DNA of 64,000 nucleotides from SHLQ01 sp033344795 (GTDB lineage: Bacteria; Actinomycetota; Acidimicrobiia; Acidimicrobiales; SHLQ01), in assembly GCA_033344795.1 (NCBI GenBank), contig JAWPMS010000001.1, positions 744,001 to 808,000 on the forward strand, given 5' to 3'. Position 1 is the stretch's first letter. Each line of letters begins with the position of its first letter. Shown here piece after piece: positions 18,551-27,518 of the stretch. The notes below the pieces were generated by a model. It ran no database searches. It saw only the letters and a program-made list of their open reading frames with translations, and was not told where the DNA came from. A program made the position numbers and the translations under genes.

Positions 18551-20065
18551 CTACTCATCGAGAGGTTCGTCCGTGCCCTCTGAGCCATCGGATCCGCCAC
18601 CCGACGTCTGCTCGGGACGAAGGGTTGGGAAGAGCACCACGTCGCGGATGGTCGTCGCTCCGGTCAAGAGCATGACCAGCCGATCCATGCCGATACCAAG
18701 CCCACCGGTCGGCGGCAGCCCATATTCGAGAGCTCTGATGTAATCGAGGTCCATGCCCATGGCCTCGGCATCGCCTGCTTCGCGTTCGGCCTCTTGGTCG
18801 TGGAATCGCGAAAGCTGCTCGTCGGGGTCGGTGAGCTCGCTGAAGGCGTTGCACAACTCTCGGCCGGCAACGATGGCTTCGAAACGTTCGGTCAAACCGG
18901 GTTCTGAACGATGGTCACGCGAGAGCGGAGAAACCTCTTTGGGATAGTCGGTGACGAACACCGGCCCCCAAAGCTCGGACTCGGTGGTCTTTTCATAGAT
19001 TTCGAGGATCAGCTTTCCAGGTCCGTAGTAGTCCTTGACCTCAACGCCGTGCTCGAGCGCGATCTCGGTCAGCGTCTCACGGTCCATCGACACCGAGAGC
19101 TCGAGCCCGGTGTGCTCAGCGATGAGTTCTGTCATCGTTGCACGCTTCCATGGCGCCGACAGGTCGAGCTCGCGACCGTCATATTCGAGCGTCGTCGATC
19201 CGCAGATCTCGATCGCAAGGTGTTCAAGAAGCTGCTCGACGAGCTCCATCACGTCGTTGTAGTCGGCGTAGGCCCAGTACAGCTCGAGCATCGTGAACTC
19301 GGGATTGTGCCGCGTCGACATGCCCTCGTTGCGGAACACCCGTCCGATCTCGAAGACACGCTCAAACCCACCGACGGTCAGTCGCTTCAAATAGAGCTCC
19401 GGAGCAATCCGAAGGAAGAGATCGACGTCGAGCGCGTTGTGGTGCGTGCTGAACGGGCGCGCCATCGCTCCGCTTGCGATCGAGTGGAAGATTGGCGTCT
19501 CGACCTCCATGAAATCGCGCTCCTCGAGCCAGCGACGTGTGAGCGACATGATGCGACTGCGATCTCGCAACGTCTTGTTGGATTCCTCGGACACCCACAT
19601 GTCGACATACCGCTGCCGATATCGGGTGTCCGGGTCCGTGATTCCGTGCCACTTGTCCGGGAATGGTCGGCGCGTCGGAGCAAGCACCACCCACTCACTC
19701 GGACGAATCGAGAGTTCGCCACGACGCGTCTTGATCACCTCGCCGGTGACCCCAATCCAATCGCCGAGGCTGAGCCCGGTGAAGCCCTCGAAGTCGGGGG
19801 TCGTTTTTGCGGGCGCGAATATCTGGATACGGCCAGAGCCGTCCTGGACCACGCCGAAGACGATCTTTCCTTGATCGCGCTTCAGCATCAATCGTCCAGC
19901 GACCGAGACGACCTTCCCGGTCTCTTCACCGTCGGGGAGTTCGGCGAACTCCGCCTGCAACGCACCAGCGGTTGCCGTGGTTTCGTAGCGATAGGGAATT
20001 TCGAAGGTGCGATCGGGCACCGTCGTTTCGTGTTCTTGCTCGGGAGGTTCGGAAGTCTCGCTCAT
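18551..20065 (-). CDS. lysS: Lysyl-tRNA synthetase, class II
   Basis: A 504-residue class II synthetase that charges tRNA-Lys. N-terminal OB-fold anticodon-binding domain (about 50-150: VSVAGRLMLKRDQGKIVFGV), motif 1 around FMEVETPIFHSIASGA, motif 2 FRNEGMSTRHNPEFTMLE and motif 3 GLGIGMDRLVMLLTG. Length is normal. It belongs to the minus-strand series nadC, lysS, cysQ-like, sugar transferases. Confidence 0.97.
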   Translation of the reverse strand: MSETSEPPEQEHETTVPDRTFEIPYRYETTATAGALQAEFAELPDGEETGKVVSVAGRLMLKRDQGKIVFGVVQDGSGRIQIFAPAKTTPDFEGFTGLSLGDWIGVTGEVIKTRRGELSIRPSEWVVLAPTRRPFPDKWHGITDPDTRYRQRYVDMWVSEESNKTLRDRSRIMSLTRRWLEERDFMEVETPIFHSIASGAMARPFSTHHNALDVDLFLRIAPELYLKRLTVGGFERVFEIGRVFRNEGMSTRHNPEFTMLELYWAYADYNDVMELVEQLLEHLAIEICGSTTLEYDGRELDLSAPWKRATMTELIAEHTGLELSVSMDRETLTEIALEHGVEVKDYYGPGKLILEIYEKTTESELWGPVFVTDYPKEVSPLSRDHRSEPGLTERFEAIVAGRELCNAFSELTDPDEQLSRFHDQEAEREAGDAEAMGMDLDYIRALEYGLPPTGGLGIGMDRLVMLLTGATTIRDVVLFPTLRPEQTSGGGSDGSEGTDEPLDE

Positions 20066-20107
20066 GGAGTGTTGACGCTACCGTGCCAGCGCGCCGCGCG
20101 ATATCCG

Positions 20108-20980
20108 TTACGCCGTCGAGCTCGGACGAATGTCGAGTCCGATATCGAGCGTCGGTGCGCCGAAGCAAAGTTTTGACGTGGAGATCATGTCGACCCCGGT
20201 GTGGCTCACGGCGTCGATCGTGCTCAGGTCGATGCCGCCGCTCGCTTCGAGAAGAGGGCGTCGACCGCCGTCAACGAGTTCACCAACTCGTCCGACGGCG
20301 GTTCGGAGCTCTTCGGGTGACATGTTGTCGAGCAGGATCGCATCGGCGTTCGCCGCCACCGCTGCTTCGACCTGGTCGAGACGATCGGCCTCGACATGCA
20401 CGGTGCGGGCGGGCCATCGCCGCCGGGCCTCGGCCACACCTTCTTCAATTGACAGGCCCATCAAATGGTTGTCCTTCAGCATGATCCAGTCGCTGAGGTT
20501 GCCTCGATGATTCCTGGCTCCACCTGCTCGCACCGCTGCCTTCTCGAGCGATCGAAGACCGGGGGTTGTCTTTCTCGTGTCCCACACTTGCGCTGACCCA
20601 GTTGCGGCGTCCACGTACGCACGAGTGTTGGTCGCGATTCCCGAGAGGTACATCAAGAAGTTCAATGCGGTGCGCTCAGCAATGAGGATCGATTCGAGTG
20701 AACCGCTGATCGTGCCCAACACCTGCTGAGCACCGACGACATCCCCCTCTGCGACCGACCACACCAGCTCGAGGGATGGATCGACTTGTCGCATCGTCTC
20801 CTCGACACAAGCGGTGCCCGCAATCGCTCCGCCTGGACGAGCCACGAACGAAGCATTCGCCGTCGCGGAAGCTGGCAACAACGATGCGCTGAGATCGCCA
20901 AGGGGGGTGAGATCTTCGACAAGCGCACGTCTGACCACGTCGATGACGTCGTGCTGGGGAGGGTGAAGGTATCGAGCCAC
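20108..20980 (-). CDS. nadC: Nicotinate-nucleotide pyrophosphorylase (quinolinate phosphoribosyltransferase)
   Basis: A 290-residue enzyme making NaMN from quinolinate and PRPP in NAD synthesis. Motifs: GDLSASLLP at the N-terminus, WDTRKTTPGLRSLEKAAVRA and GGARNHRGNLSDWIMLKDNH carrying the substrate-binding Arg/His/Lys, VHVEADRLDQ, LLDNMSPEELR and EASGGIDLSTI. GTG start. nadA and nadB are not in the window. 42 bp separate it from lysS. Confidence 0.95.
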   Translation of the reverse strand: MARYLHPPQHDVIDVVRRALVEDLTPLGDLSASLLPASATANASFVARPGGAIAGTACVEETMRQVDPSLELVWSVAEGDVVGAQQVLGTISGSLESILIAERTALNFLMYLSGIATNTRAYVDAATGSAQVWDTRKTTPGLRSLEKAAVRAGGARNHRGNLSDWIMLKDNHLMGLSIEEGVAEARRRWPARTVHVEADRLDQVEAAVAANADAILLDNMSPEELRTAVGRVGELVDGGRRPLLEASGGIDLSTIDAVSHTGVDMISTSKLCFGAPTLDIGLDIRPSSTA

Positions 20981-21047
20981 CTGCCGAATCTAGCTGAGGA
21001 CCGATGCTCCGCTGCGGTCACGAGACGGCTTGCTAGCTTCGTGCGAC

Positions 21048-21824
21048 ATGCCTGACACACTCTCGTTCGACAGTCCCGATGGGAACTGCACGTTGCAGGT
21101 TGATCTGACGCATGGAGGGCGCATCATGTCGCTGCGCATCGGCGGCAGCGAGGTGCTCGTCGACCGAACGGACGATCCGTTGACGTGGGGTTGTTATCCA
21201 ATGGTCCCGTTCGCGGGAAGAATCCGAAACGGCGCACTCAGCTTCGACGGCAAGATCTACGCACTGCCTCACACTCTCGGTCCACATGCCATGCACGGAT
21301 ACGGATTCACCAGCGCCTGGACTCAACTCGACGATGCGGCAATTCGGCTCGACTTCTCTGAGCCCTGGCCGTTCGCGGGCGCCGCTACGCAACGGTTCGT
21401 GCTCGAGGACGATCGGCTCGTCGTGCACATGACGATCGATGCGAATGAACGCCAACCGATCAACATCGGGTGGCACCCATGGTTCCGTCGAAACATCGCG
21501 GGTCTCGGACATCTCGATCTCACATTCGAACCAGGCCTGATGTATGAGCGGGATTCCACTGGTATCCCCACCGGAAGAACCCTCATGCCCTCAGACGGTC
21601 CCTGGGATGACTGTTTCACGGGCATGCGTAGCAACCCCGTGCTCCGGTGGGGAACGCTGGCGCTCACGTTGTCATCGACCGCAGACCATTGGGTGGTCTA
21701 TGACGAGCCAAGTCATGCGGTGTGCGTCGAGCCACAGACCGGACCACCCAACGACGCGAACGACCGTCCGCGCGTGGTCGAATCCGGCGAGTCTCTGACC
21801 GTCAGCTTCACCCTCGAGTGGTGA
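21048..21824 (+). CDS. Aldose 1-epimerase family protein
   Basis: A 258-residue galactose mutarotase-like beta-sandwich. Seen: GGRIMSLRIGG, FAGRIRNGALSFDGK, the catalytic His region LGPHAMHGYGF and WHPWFRR, and VCVEPQTGPPND with the catalytic Glu. Start taken at ATG 21048 (MPDTLSFDSP); an in-frame TTG lies at 21030. The 3' end overlaps the convergent CobW-like gene by 17 bp. Confidence 0.88.
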   Translation: MPDTLSFDSPDGNCTLQVDLTHGGRIMSLRIGGSEVLVDRTDDPLTWGCYPMVPFAGRIRNGALSFDGKIYALPHTLGPHAMHGYGFTSAWTQLDDAAIRLDFSEPWPFAGAATQRFVLEDDRLVVHMTIDANERQPINIGWHPWFRRNIAGLGHLDLTFEPGLMYERDSTGIPTGRTLMPSDGPWDDCFTGMRSNPVLRWGTLALTLSSTADHWVVYDEPSHAVCVEPQTGPPNDANDRPRVVESGESLTVSFTLEW

Positions 21825-22725
21825 TCACGACCAAGTCTGTTGGCTCGGTCAACTCAGCCATGGGCAGCGGTTCGATCGAACGACGTTTCCCCACCATCTG
21901 CACGATCATGAGTTCGCCGGTCTCGATCTGAACAATCCCCTTGGCGCGCACCACATTTTCGGGCAACCCATCGAGCAGCTCATCGAGCTCACTTCTTCTG
22001 ATCGCGCCGACGATTGGCACCTGACTCACCGTGTGCTGATCGAAAAGGCTGGCACCAACTCCTACATCGAGAACCGGCCGACGGGTTCCGAGGCCGACGA
22101 GGCCGGCAATCGAATGTGCGGATTCGGCGAGGATCACAGGCGTGTCAGCGACCAAGCCTGCGAGCCGATTCGAGACGTCATCCACGCGTGCCGAGTCGAC
22201 CAGATCGCGTTTCGTCAAGAGCACGATGTCCGCTGACGCAACCTGCGCCCGCACCGCATCTGCGACCACCGAGGCTTCGTCTTCTTGTTCCAGAAAGTTC
22301 TCGAGGTCCACCAGCACAACCGTGCTGTCGAGTTGAAATCCGGGAGTCGAAGCGAAGGCCGCAGCAGCAGCCGGATTCGCGATTCCGCTCAACTCCACGA
22401 CGACGAGTTCCGGAGGAACGTCGCGATTGCGAAGCTGGTCGAACGCTTCCAGAAATCCGTTCTTCAGACTGCAGCAAACGCAGCCACCGGAAAGGTCCAG
22501 CGTGTCGCCGTCTTGACGTTCGATGAGTCGTGCATCGATGTTGATCTCGCCGACGTCGTTGACCAGGACAGCAATCGGTACGTCCGTTCGCGCCAACAAC
22601 TCGTTGATGACCGTCGTCTTTCCGACGCCGAGGTAACCGCCCAACAGCAGCACGGGGACTCGACGTCCGTCCCACGGGGCATAGGTGGGTTCGTCGAACA
22701 CGACCTCATCTTCGTCCTGGTTCAT
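21808..22725 (-). CDS. CobW/COG0523 family GTPase
   Basis: A 305-residue G3E GTPase, probably a metal chaperone (zinc or cobalt). Walker A GGYLGVGKTT, the metal-binding GCVCC (CxCC), VVELSGIANP and TKRDL (G4). A CobW_C-like region follows, with VRAKGIVQI. Overlaps the folK stop (ATGA). COG0523 proteins often sit beside zinc-dependent folate genes such as folE, and here it ends the folate run, which suggests a link to metal supply of FolE; this is inference. Confidence 0.85.
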   Translation of the reverse strand: MNQDEDEVVFDEPTYAPWDGRRVPVLLLGGYLGVGKTTVINELLARTDVPIAVLVNDVGEINIDARLIERQDGDTLDLSGGCVCCSLKNGFLEAFDQLRNRDVPPELVVVELSGIANPAAAAAFASTPGFQLDSTVVLVDLENFLEQEDEASVVADAVRAQVASADIVLLTKRDLVDSARVDDVSNRLAGLVADTPVILAESAHSIAGLVGLGTRRPVLDVGVGASLFDQHTVSQVPIVGAIRRSELDELLDGLPENVVRAKGIVQIETGELMIVQMVGKRRSIEPLPMAELTEPTDLVVITTRG

Positions 22726-23192
22726 CCATCACTTTCCGCGTCGGTGGGAACATACGGCCAGACTTCGGACAGCGGCGGCGTCACAAAACTCTCCGGGATG
22801 AGATCGGGCGCGAGCTCGGCAAGTGGCACCAGAACGAAGGCGCGATCGAACATTCGCGGATGGGGTACCACGAGATCATGCTGATCGACAATCTCATTGT
22901 CGATCCAGAGAACGTCGACGTCGAGCGAGCGTGGACCCCATCGCTCCCGTCGAAGACGTTCGGCGTACTCTTCGCGTTCGCGACACACCGAAAGCAGCTG
23001 TCGCGCCGTTCGATCGGTCGCCAGCTGCACCACACAATTCAGGAACGGTCCCTGCTCAGGTCCGCCCACCGGCGCGGTTTCCCAGTACGACGACACCCGC
23101 ACGACATCTGGGATGCGTTCGACAGCCGCATCCAGGTGCGCTTGGCGATCACCCAGATTTGAACCGAGCCCAAGGAAGGCTCGGCGTGTCAT
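22722..23192 (-). CDS. folK: 6-hydroxymethyl-7,8-dihydropterin pyrophosphokinase (HPPK)
   Basis: A 156-residue kinase that pyrophosphorylates hydroxymethyl-dihydropterin in folate synthesis. Signature: FLGLGSNLGDRQAHLDAAVE, the loop ETAPVGGPEQGPFLNCVVQL, RRERWGPRSLDVDVLWIDN with the Mg-binding Asp pair, and VPHPRMFDRAFVLVPLAEL. Overlaps folB upstream by 4 bp and the CobW-like gene downstream by 4 bp. Confidence 0.96.
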   Translation of the reverse strand: MTRRAFLGLGSNLGDRQAHLDAAVERIPDVVRVSSYWETAPVGGPEQGPFLNCVVQLATDRTARQLLSVCREREEYAERLRRERWGPRSLDVDVLWIDNEIVDQHDLVVPHPRMFDRAFVLVPLAELAPDLIPESFVTPPLSEVWPYVPTDAESDG

Positions 23193-23551
23193 GCTCGACT
23201 CCTCCGAACGGTCACTCCCGAACTCTGCAGATCCTGGGGAACCGGAGGGCGGAGCTTTCGAATCGTCACGCGGGTAGCCGTTGCCTTCTCATGGGTGAGA
23301 ACTGCTGCTGCAACCTCGCTGGCGAACCGTTCGAGCAGGCCGTAACGACCATCGATCGCTAGCCGTTCGATGTCGGAGACGAGCTGGCCGTAGTCGATGG
23401 TATTGGCGAGATCGTCCGACGATGCAGCGCTCAACAGATCGAGCTCGACATCAACGTCGATCTCGAACGGTTGTCTGCGCTCACGCTCTTCGGGAAGGAT
23501 TCCGCAAAAGGCCAAGACGCGAAGCCCGCGTAACTCGATTGCGTCAGTCAC
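23189..23551 (-). CDS. folB: Dihydroneopterin aldolase
   Basis: About 120 residues, the family's normal length, from GTG 23551 (VTDAIELRGLRVLAFCGILP). The frame is open to 23575, but the GTG fits size and overlaps the upstream stop by 8 bp. Motifs: GILPEERERRQPFEIDVDVE (catalytic Glu), the TIDYGQLVSDIE block and LLERFASEVAAAVL, then the Lys of TIRKLRPPV. Converts dihydroneopterin to hydroxymethyl-dihydropterin, the FolK substrate. Confidence 0.93.
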   Translation of the reverse strand: MTDAIELRGLRVLAFCGILPEERERRQPFEIDVDVELDLLSAASSDDLANTIDYGQLVSDIERLAIDGRYGLLERFASEVAAAVLTHEKATATRVTIRKLRPPVPQDLQSSGVTVRRSRA

Positions 23552-24083
23552 GCAGATCGACCTGTGTTGGATCAATCGACCCGGCCACAGCGACGATCTC
23601 GCGGCCCACCGGACCGATTGGACGCGAAAGAAGTTGTTCGATCGTCACGATGGCCTTCGGCTGATCGGGAACCATCTGGGTCCACACGAGATATCCAGCC
23701 ATGAGACCGGTCACGTGATCTCCCAGTTCTTCGCGATGCATGAGGATTTTGAATCCCTGCGTCGTGAGCATCCGCAGGTCGGTGTACAGGTGAGACAAGA
23801 AGCGCTCACCATCTTCGGGACCTCGGAACGGGCGATGGATCCACGCCACGTCCTCTTCGTCATAGTTGTGCAGGTTCGCGTTGTTCGGAATGAGCGAAAG
23901 AATGCGATCGAAGCCGTTGACCCTGGTCCAGATGATCTCTTCTTGTCGACGAACTCGCCGGTGGGCATCCCCATAACCACCCAGTCGTTCACAGACCGCG
24001 AGCTGATCGCGTAGAACCCAGGTGAAGTTGCGAGGTTCAATCCCGAGGGCCCACTTGCCTTTGAGCTTTTGGCTGCTTGCCAT
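23544..24083 (-). CDS. Unknown folate-operon protein with a degenerate phosphatase-like fold
   Basis: A 179-residue soluble protein between folP and folB. The pattern VNGFDRILSLIPN, a middle YDEEDVAWIHRPFRGPEDG, then FKILMHREELGDHVTGLMAG follows the layout of dual-specificity phosphatases (strand, acid loop, then HCx5R(S/T)G). Here the catalytic Cys and Arg are replaced: HREELGDHVTG has Arg at the Cys place and His at the Arg place. If the fold is right, it is a pseudo-phosphatase, perhaps a binding or regulatory subunit. Inferred by eye only. Confidence 0.55.
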   Translation of the reverse strand: MASSQKLKGKWALGIEPRNFTWVLRDQLAVCERLGGYGDAHRRVRRQEEIIWTRVNGFDRILSLIPNNANLHNYDEEDVAWIHRPFRGPEDGERFLSHLYTDLRMLTTQGFKILMHREELGDHVTGLMAGYLVWTQMVPDQPKAIVTIEQLLSRPIGPVGREIVAVAGSIDPTQVDLRD

Positions 24084-24107
24084 TTTCGTTGGTGTCCGTT
24101 CCTGTTT

Positions 24108-24974
24108 TCAGCCGAGCGATGATCGACGCGCTGACCAGCGATCGCGTGAGGCGAGCAGATCCCCAGCCATGGCTGTGGAGCGTACGTCATGTGTTCGCAC
24201 AATATGTGCCCCGACGCGCCACGACCACACCGCAGCCAAGACCGATCCTTCGAGCCGATCGCTGGCGTCGACCTCGTCGACACCATCGCTCAGCGCGTGA
24301 ATCTGCCCGATGAATCTCTTTCTGCTCACTCCAATTGCTATGTCTTGGCCGACTGTAGTCAGCATTTTGAGGTCGCGAAGCAAGTTCAGGTTGTGATTTG
24401 TGGTCTTTCCAAAGCCATAACCCGGATCGATCCACAGTCGAGCGACCCCTGCGGCCTCCCCTCGTCGTGCATAGTCCGCCAACGACGCCGCAACCTCTGC
24501 CACGACATCTTCGTACGTCGGGTTGGTCTGCATGCTCCTTGGTTCGCCCTGCATGTGCATGGCCAACCACCCAGCTCGATGAGCGCCCGCAACTTCTTCG
24601 AGAGATGCACTGATGTCGTTCACGAGATGCGCTCCGGCATGCAGGGCAGCATCTGCGACATCTGCCTTGGCCGTGTCGATCGACATCACACATCGACCCG
24701 CGAGCCGTTCGATGACGGGGAGTACACGGCGGAGTTCTTCGATTCGTTCCACCGGGTGAGCTCCAGGACGACTCGATTCTCCGCCGATGTCGATGATGTG
24801 GGCGCCGTCGGCAAGCATTTGTTCCGCGTGGGCCACGGCTCGGTCGATCGTGCCCCATCGACCACCATCGCTGAACGAATCAGGCGTCGTGTTGAGAACC
24901 CCCATGACCAGCGGCCCCTGATGCTGAAGCGCAGCGAGGCCTCCTCGGTGATCGAAGTCGGAGTCTCGCGTCAA
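24108..24974 (-). CDS. folP: Dihydropteroate synthase
   Basis: About 288 residues from a TTG at 24974 that overlaps the folE stop (TTGA); the frame is open far upstream, but that part is antisense-like to folE. DHPS motifs in order: MGVLNTTPDSFSDGG, IDIGGESSRPGAHPVE, VMSIDTAKADVA, LVNDISAS, WIDPGYGFGKTTNHNLNLLR and IGVSRKRFIG. Joins p-aminobenzoate to the pterin; the sulfonamide target. Complete and apparently functional. Confidence 0.94.
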   Translation of the reverse strand: MTRDSDFDHRGGLAALQHQGPLVMGVLNTTPDSFSDGGRWGTIDRAVAHAEQMLADGAHIIDIGGESSRPGAHPVERIEELRRVLPVIERLAGRCVMSIDTAKADVADAALHAGAHLVNDISASLEEVAGAHRAGWLAMHMQGEPRSMQTNPTYEDVVAEVAASLADYARRGEAAGVARLWIDPGYGFGKTTNHNLNLLRDLKMLTTVGQDIAIGVSRKRFIGQIHALSDGVDEVDASDRLEGSVLAAVWSWRVGAHIVRTHDVRSTAMAGDLLASRDRWSARRSSLG

Positions 24975-25573
24975 CGTCCCGTGATGAAGCGCATGGCTTC
25001 CGACCTCGTGGCGGCCTGCTCTCGAAACGTCCCGTGCACTGCCGAAGTCACGGTCGATGAACCTGGTTTGCGAACCCCGCGCATCGACATGCACATGTGC
25101 TCGGCTTCGACAACGACGAGTACGCCGGCCGGATCGAGGGCACTTTGCACCGCATCTGCGACTTGGCGAGTCAGCCGTTCCTGGACTTGCGGGCGCCGCG
25201 CAAAGCCGTCGACGAGTCGGGCGATCTTCGACAATCCAGTGATACGACCGCCGGCTTTGGGGATGTACGCGACGTGGGCGCTGCCGTAGAACGGCAAGAG
25301 GTGATGCTCGCACATCGAATAGATGGGAATGTCGCGCACCATGATCATCTCGTCGTGATCGACGTCGAAGACCTTGTAGAGGTGTTCCTCCGGATCTTCA
25401 TGCAGGCCACTGGTGATCTCGGCGTACATCCTCGCGACGCGAGCTGGTGTGTCGAGCAAACCATCGCGGTCGGGATCTTCCCCGATGGCCGTGAGGATCT
25501 CACGTACCGCGGCCTCGATCTTCGCGTGATCCACCGAGGGTTCCGGTGGGTTGTCGTCATTGATCTCTGACAC
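24971..25573 (-). CDS. folE: GTP cyclohydrolase I
   Basis: 200 residues from GTG 25573, which lies one base after the ftsH stop with AAGGA 6-7 bases upstream. First step of folate synthesis, GTP to dihydroneopterin triphosphate. Zinc ligands: Cys and His in YSMCEHHLLPFYG and the Cys of EAEHMCMSMRGVRKPG. Also GRITGLSKIARLVDGFARR and the C-terminal ATRSEAMRFI. Normal FolE1 length. The longer open frame to 25672 is ftsH antisense-phase sequence and unlikely to be translated. Confidence 0.96.
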   Translation of the reverse strand: MSEINDDNPPEPSVDHAKIEAAVREILTAIGEDPDRDGLLDTPARVARMYAEITSGLHEDPEEHLYKVFDVDHDEMIMVRDIPIYSMCEHHLLPFYGSAHVAYIPKAGGRITGLSKIARLVDGFARRPQVQERLTRQVADAVQSALDPAGVLVVVEAEHMCMSMRGVRKPGSSTVTSAVHGTFREQAATRSEAMRFITGR

Positions 25574-25574
25574 G

Positions 25575-27476
25575 TCAGTCCAGTCCTTCTGCCCGCATCT
25601 GTTCGGCGGGCTGGGGGGATTCGATGGTCGGATGAGAGGAGGCGCTGGCAGGTGAGTTCTCCACCGCGCCACCCGCCTCGGCCAGAATTGCTTCGAGGGC
25701 GTCTCCCTCGAGGGACTCGTGTTCGATCAGTCCCTCTGCGAGACGGTCGAGCACAGATCGGTGCAGGGCCAGGATCTCGCGGGCTTCGATGTGCGCGGCC
25801 TCGACGAGGGAGCGAACCTCGCTGTCGATCTGCGTTGCGACATCCTCGGAATAGTCGGCCTCATGCCCCTGGTCCTTGCCGAGAAATACTTCGCCCGACT
25901 TGTTTCCGAGTCGCTGAGGACCAAGTGCTTCGCTCATGCCGTATTCGGTGACCATCGACCGAGCGATCGTGGCAACTCGATCGATGTCGTCGCTCGCTCC
26001 GGTGGTTGGATCCCCGAAGATCAGCTCCTCCGCAGTACGACCACCGAGAAGCATCGCCATGGTGTCCGTGAGTTCCGAGCGGCTCTGTAGATACCGGTCC
26101 TGCGTGGGAAGCGCAAGGGTCCAGCCGAGTGCTCGACCCCGGGCCACGATCGAAATCTTGTGAATCGGATCCGTGTTCGGCAGCACGTGGCCAACGAGCG
26201 CGTGACCGGCTTCGTGATAGGCGATGACCGTCTTCTCTTTGTCGGACATCGCCCGGGACTTTCGTTCGGGCCCAGCGATGACGCGGTCGATCGCATCTTC
26301 GATTTCTTGCTGTGAGATCGTGGGTTTGTCCCGGCGAGCCGCGAGCAACGCAGCTTCATTCAGCAAGTTCGCGATGTCTGCGCCGGTGAACCCTGGAGTG
26401 CGTCTCGCAATGACGTCCGTCGAGACATCATCGTCGAGCGGTTTGCCAGCCGCGTGCACCTTGGCAATGTTGCGCCTGCCTTCGAGATCAGGTCGATCGA
26501 CGACGATCTGACGATCGAATCTCCCTGGGCGAAGCAGAGCTGGATCGAGAATATCGGGTCGGTTTGTCGCGGCGATCAGGATGACACCGGTCGAAACGTC
26601 AAAGCCATCCATTTCGACCAGGAGCTGGTTGAGGGTCTGCTCGCGCTCGTCGTGACCTCCACCCAAACCAGCGCCGCGATGTCGCCCCACGGCATCGATC
26701 TCATCGACGAAGATGATCGCCGGCGACTCGGCCTTGGCCTGCTCGAACAAGTCTCTGACTCGACTGGCTCCGACGCCGACGAACATCTCGACGAAGTCGG
26801 AACCCGAGATCGTGAAGAACGGAACTCCCGCCTCACCCGCAACGGCACGGGCGAGCAACGTCTTCCCGGTACCAGGAGGGCCGTAGAGCAGCACACCCTT
26901 GGGAATCTTCGCGCCGATCTTCTGAAAACGATCCGGGTCGGAGAGGAAGTCACGGATCTCGGTGAGCTCCTCCACTGCTTCGTCGGCTCCGGCAACATCG
27001 GCGAACGTGACGGTGGGTTGGTCTTTCGACATCTTTCGGGCTTTGGCCTTACCAAAAGACATCACGCCCCGTCCGCCACCCTGCATCGAGTTGATGAAGA
27101 ACAAGAAGATCCCGACCAACAGCAGAATCGGAAGCAGGTTGAACAAGAGCTGCACCCACAGGCTTGTGTCTTGTGCATCGATATCGATCGCTATCGGTGG
27201 ATCTGCTGCTCGGAGCTCCGCGAACAACTCGTCGGTTGCTTCGGCGGGAAAGCTGGCGATGAACAGCTCGTCGTCTTCGATGAGCGTTCCGCGGACCTCG
27301 TGGGAGCGGTCGAGAATCGTCGCCTCAGCGATTGCACCCTGGCCGATTTTGTCTTCGAGCTCGGAGAACGACAACTCGGTGGGCGCGGGATCGCGAGACA
27401 GCACCATCAGTACCAGGATCGCAACCGCGACCACACCGCCGATGAGGAGAACTGCGGAACGAGAGAGTTTTTTCAC
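25575..27476 (-). CDS. ftsH: ATP-dependent zinc metalloprotease FtsH
   Basis: About 633 residues from GTG 27476 (TTG 27488 is an alternative). Membrane-bound AAA protease degrading damaged and regulatory proteins. Two N-terminal membrane segments (about 7-27 and 107-128) flank an extracytoplasmic domain. AAA domain with GPPGTGKT (199-206), FVDEIDAVGR and the SRH region; zinc-binding HEAGH (421-425). The C-terminal tail is Pro/Ser-rich. It leads the folate run, with folE starting one base after its stop, the same order as in mycobacteria. Confidence 0.97.
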   Translation of the reverse strand: MKKLSRSAVLLIGGVVAVAILVLMVLSRDPAPTELSFSELEDKIGQGAIAEATILDRSHEVRGTLIEDDELFIASFPAEATDELFAELRAADPPIAIDIDAQDTSLWVQLLFNLLPILLLVGIFLFFINSMQGGGRGVMSFGKAKARKMSKDQPTVTFADVAGADEAVEELTEIRDFLSDPDRFQKIGAKIPKGVLLYGPPGTGKTLLARAVAGEAGVPFFTISGSDFVEMFVGVGASRVRDLFEQAKAESPAIIFVDEIDAVGRHRGAGLGGGHDEREQTLNQLLVEMDGFDVSTGVILIAATNRPDILDPALLRPGRFDRQIVVDRPDLEGRRNIAKVHAAGKPLDDDVSTDVIARRTPGFTGADIANLLNEAALLAARRDKPTISQQEIEDAIDRVIAGPERKSRAMSDKEKTVIAYHEAGHALVGHVLPNTDPIHKISIVARGRALGWTLALPTQDRYLQSRSELTDTMAMLLGGRTAEELIFGDPTTGASDDIDRVATIARSMVTEYGMSEALGPQRLGNKSGEVFLGKDQGHEADYSEDVATQIDSEVRSLVEAAHIEAREILALHRSVLDRLAEGLIEHESLEGDALEAILAEAGGAVENSPASASSHPTIESPQPAEQMRAEGLD

Positions 27477-27518
27477 GATTCGAACCAACCTATCGAGCGT
27501 TGGAAACTTCGGTTGGCC

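Noticed and set aside
18911..20176. Plus-strand frame of 421 codons
   Set aside because: Antisense to lysS, which has all class II motifs.
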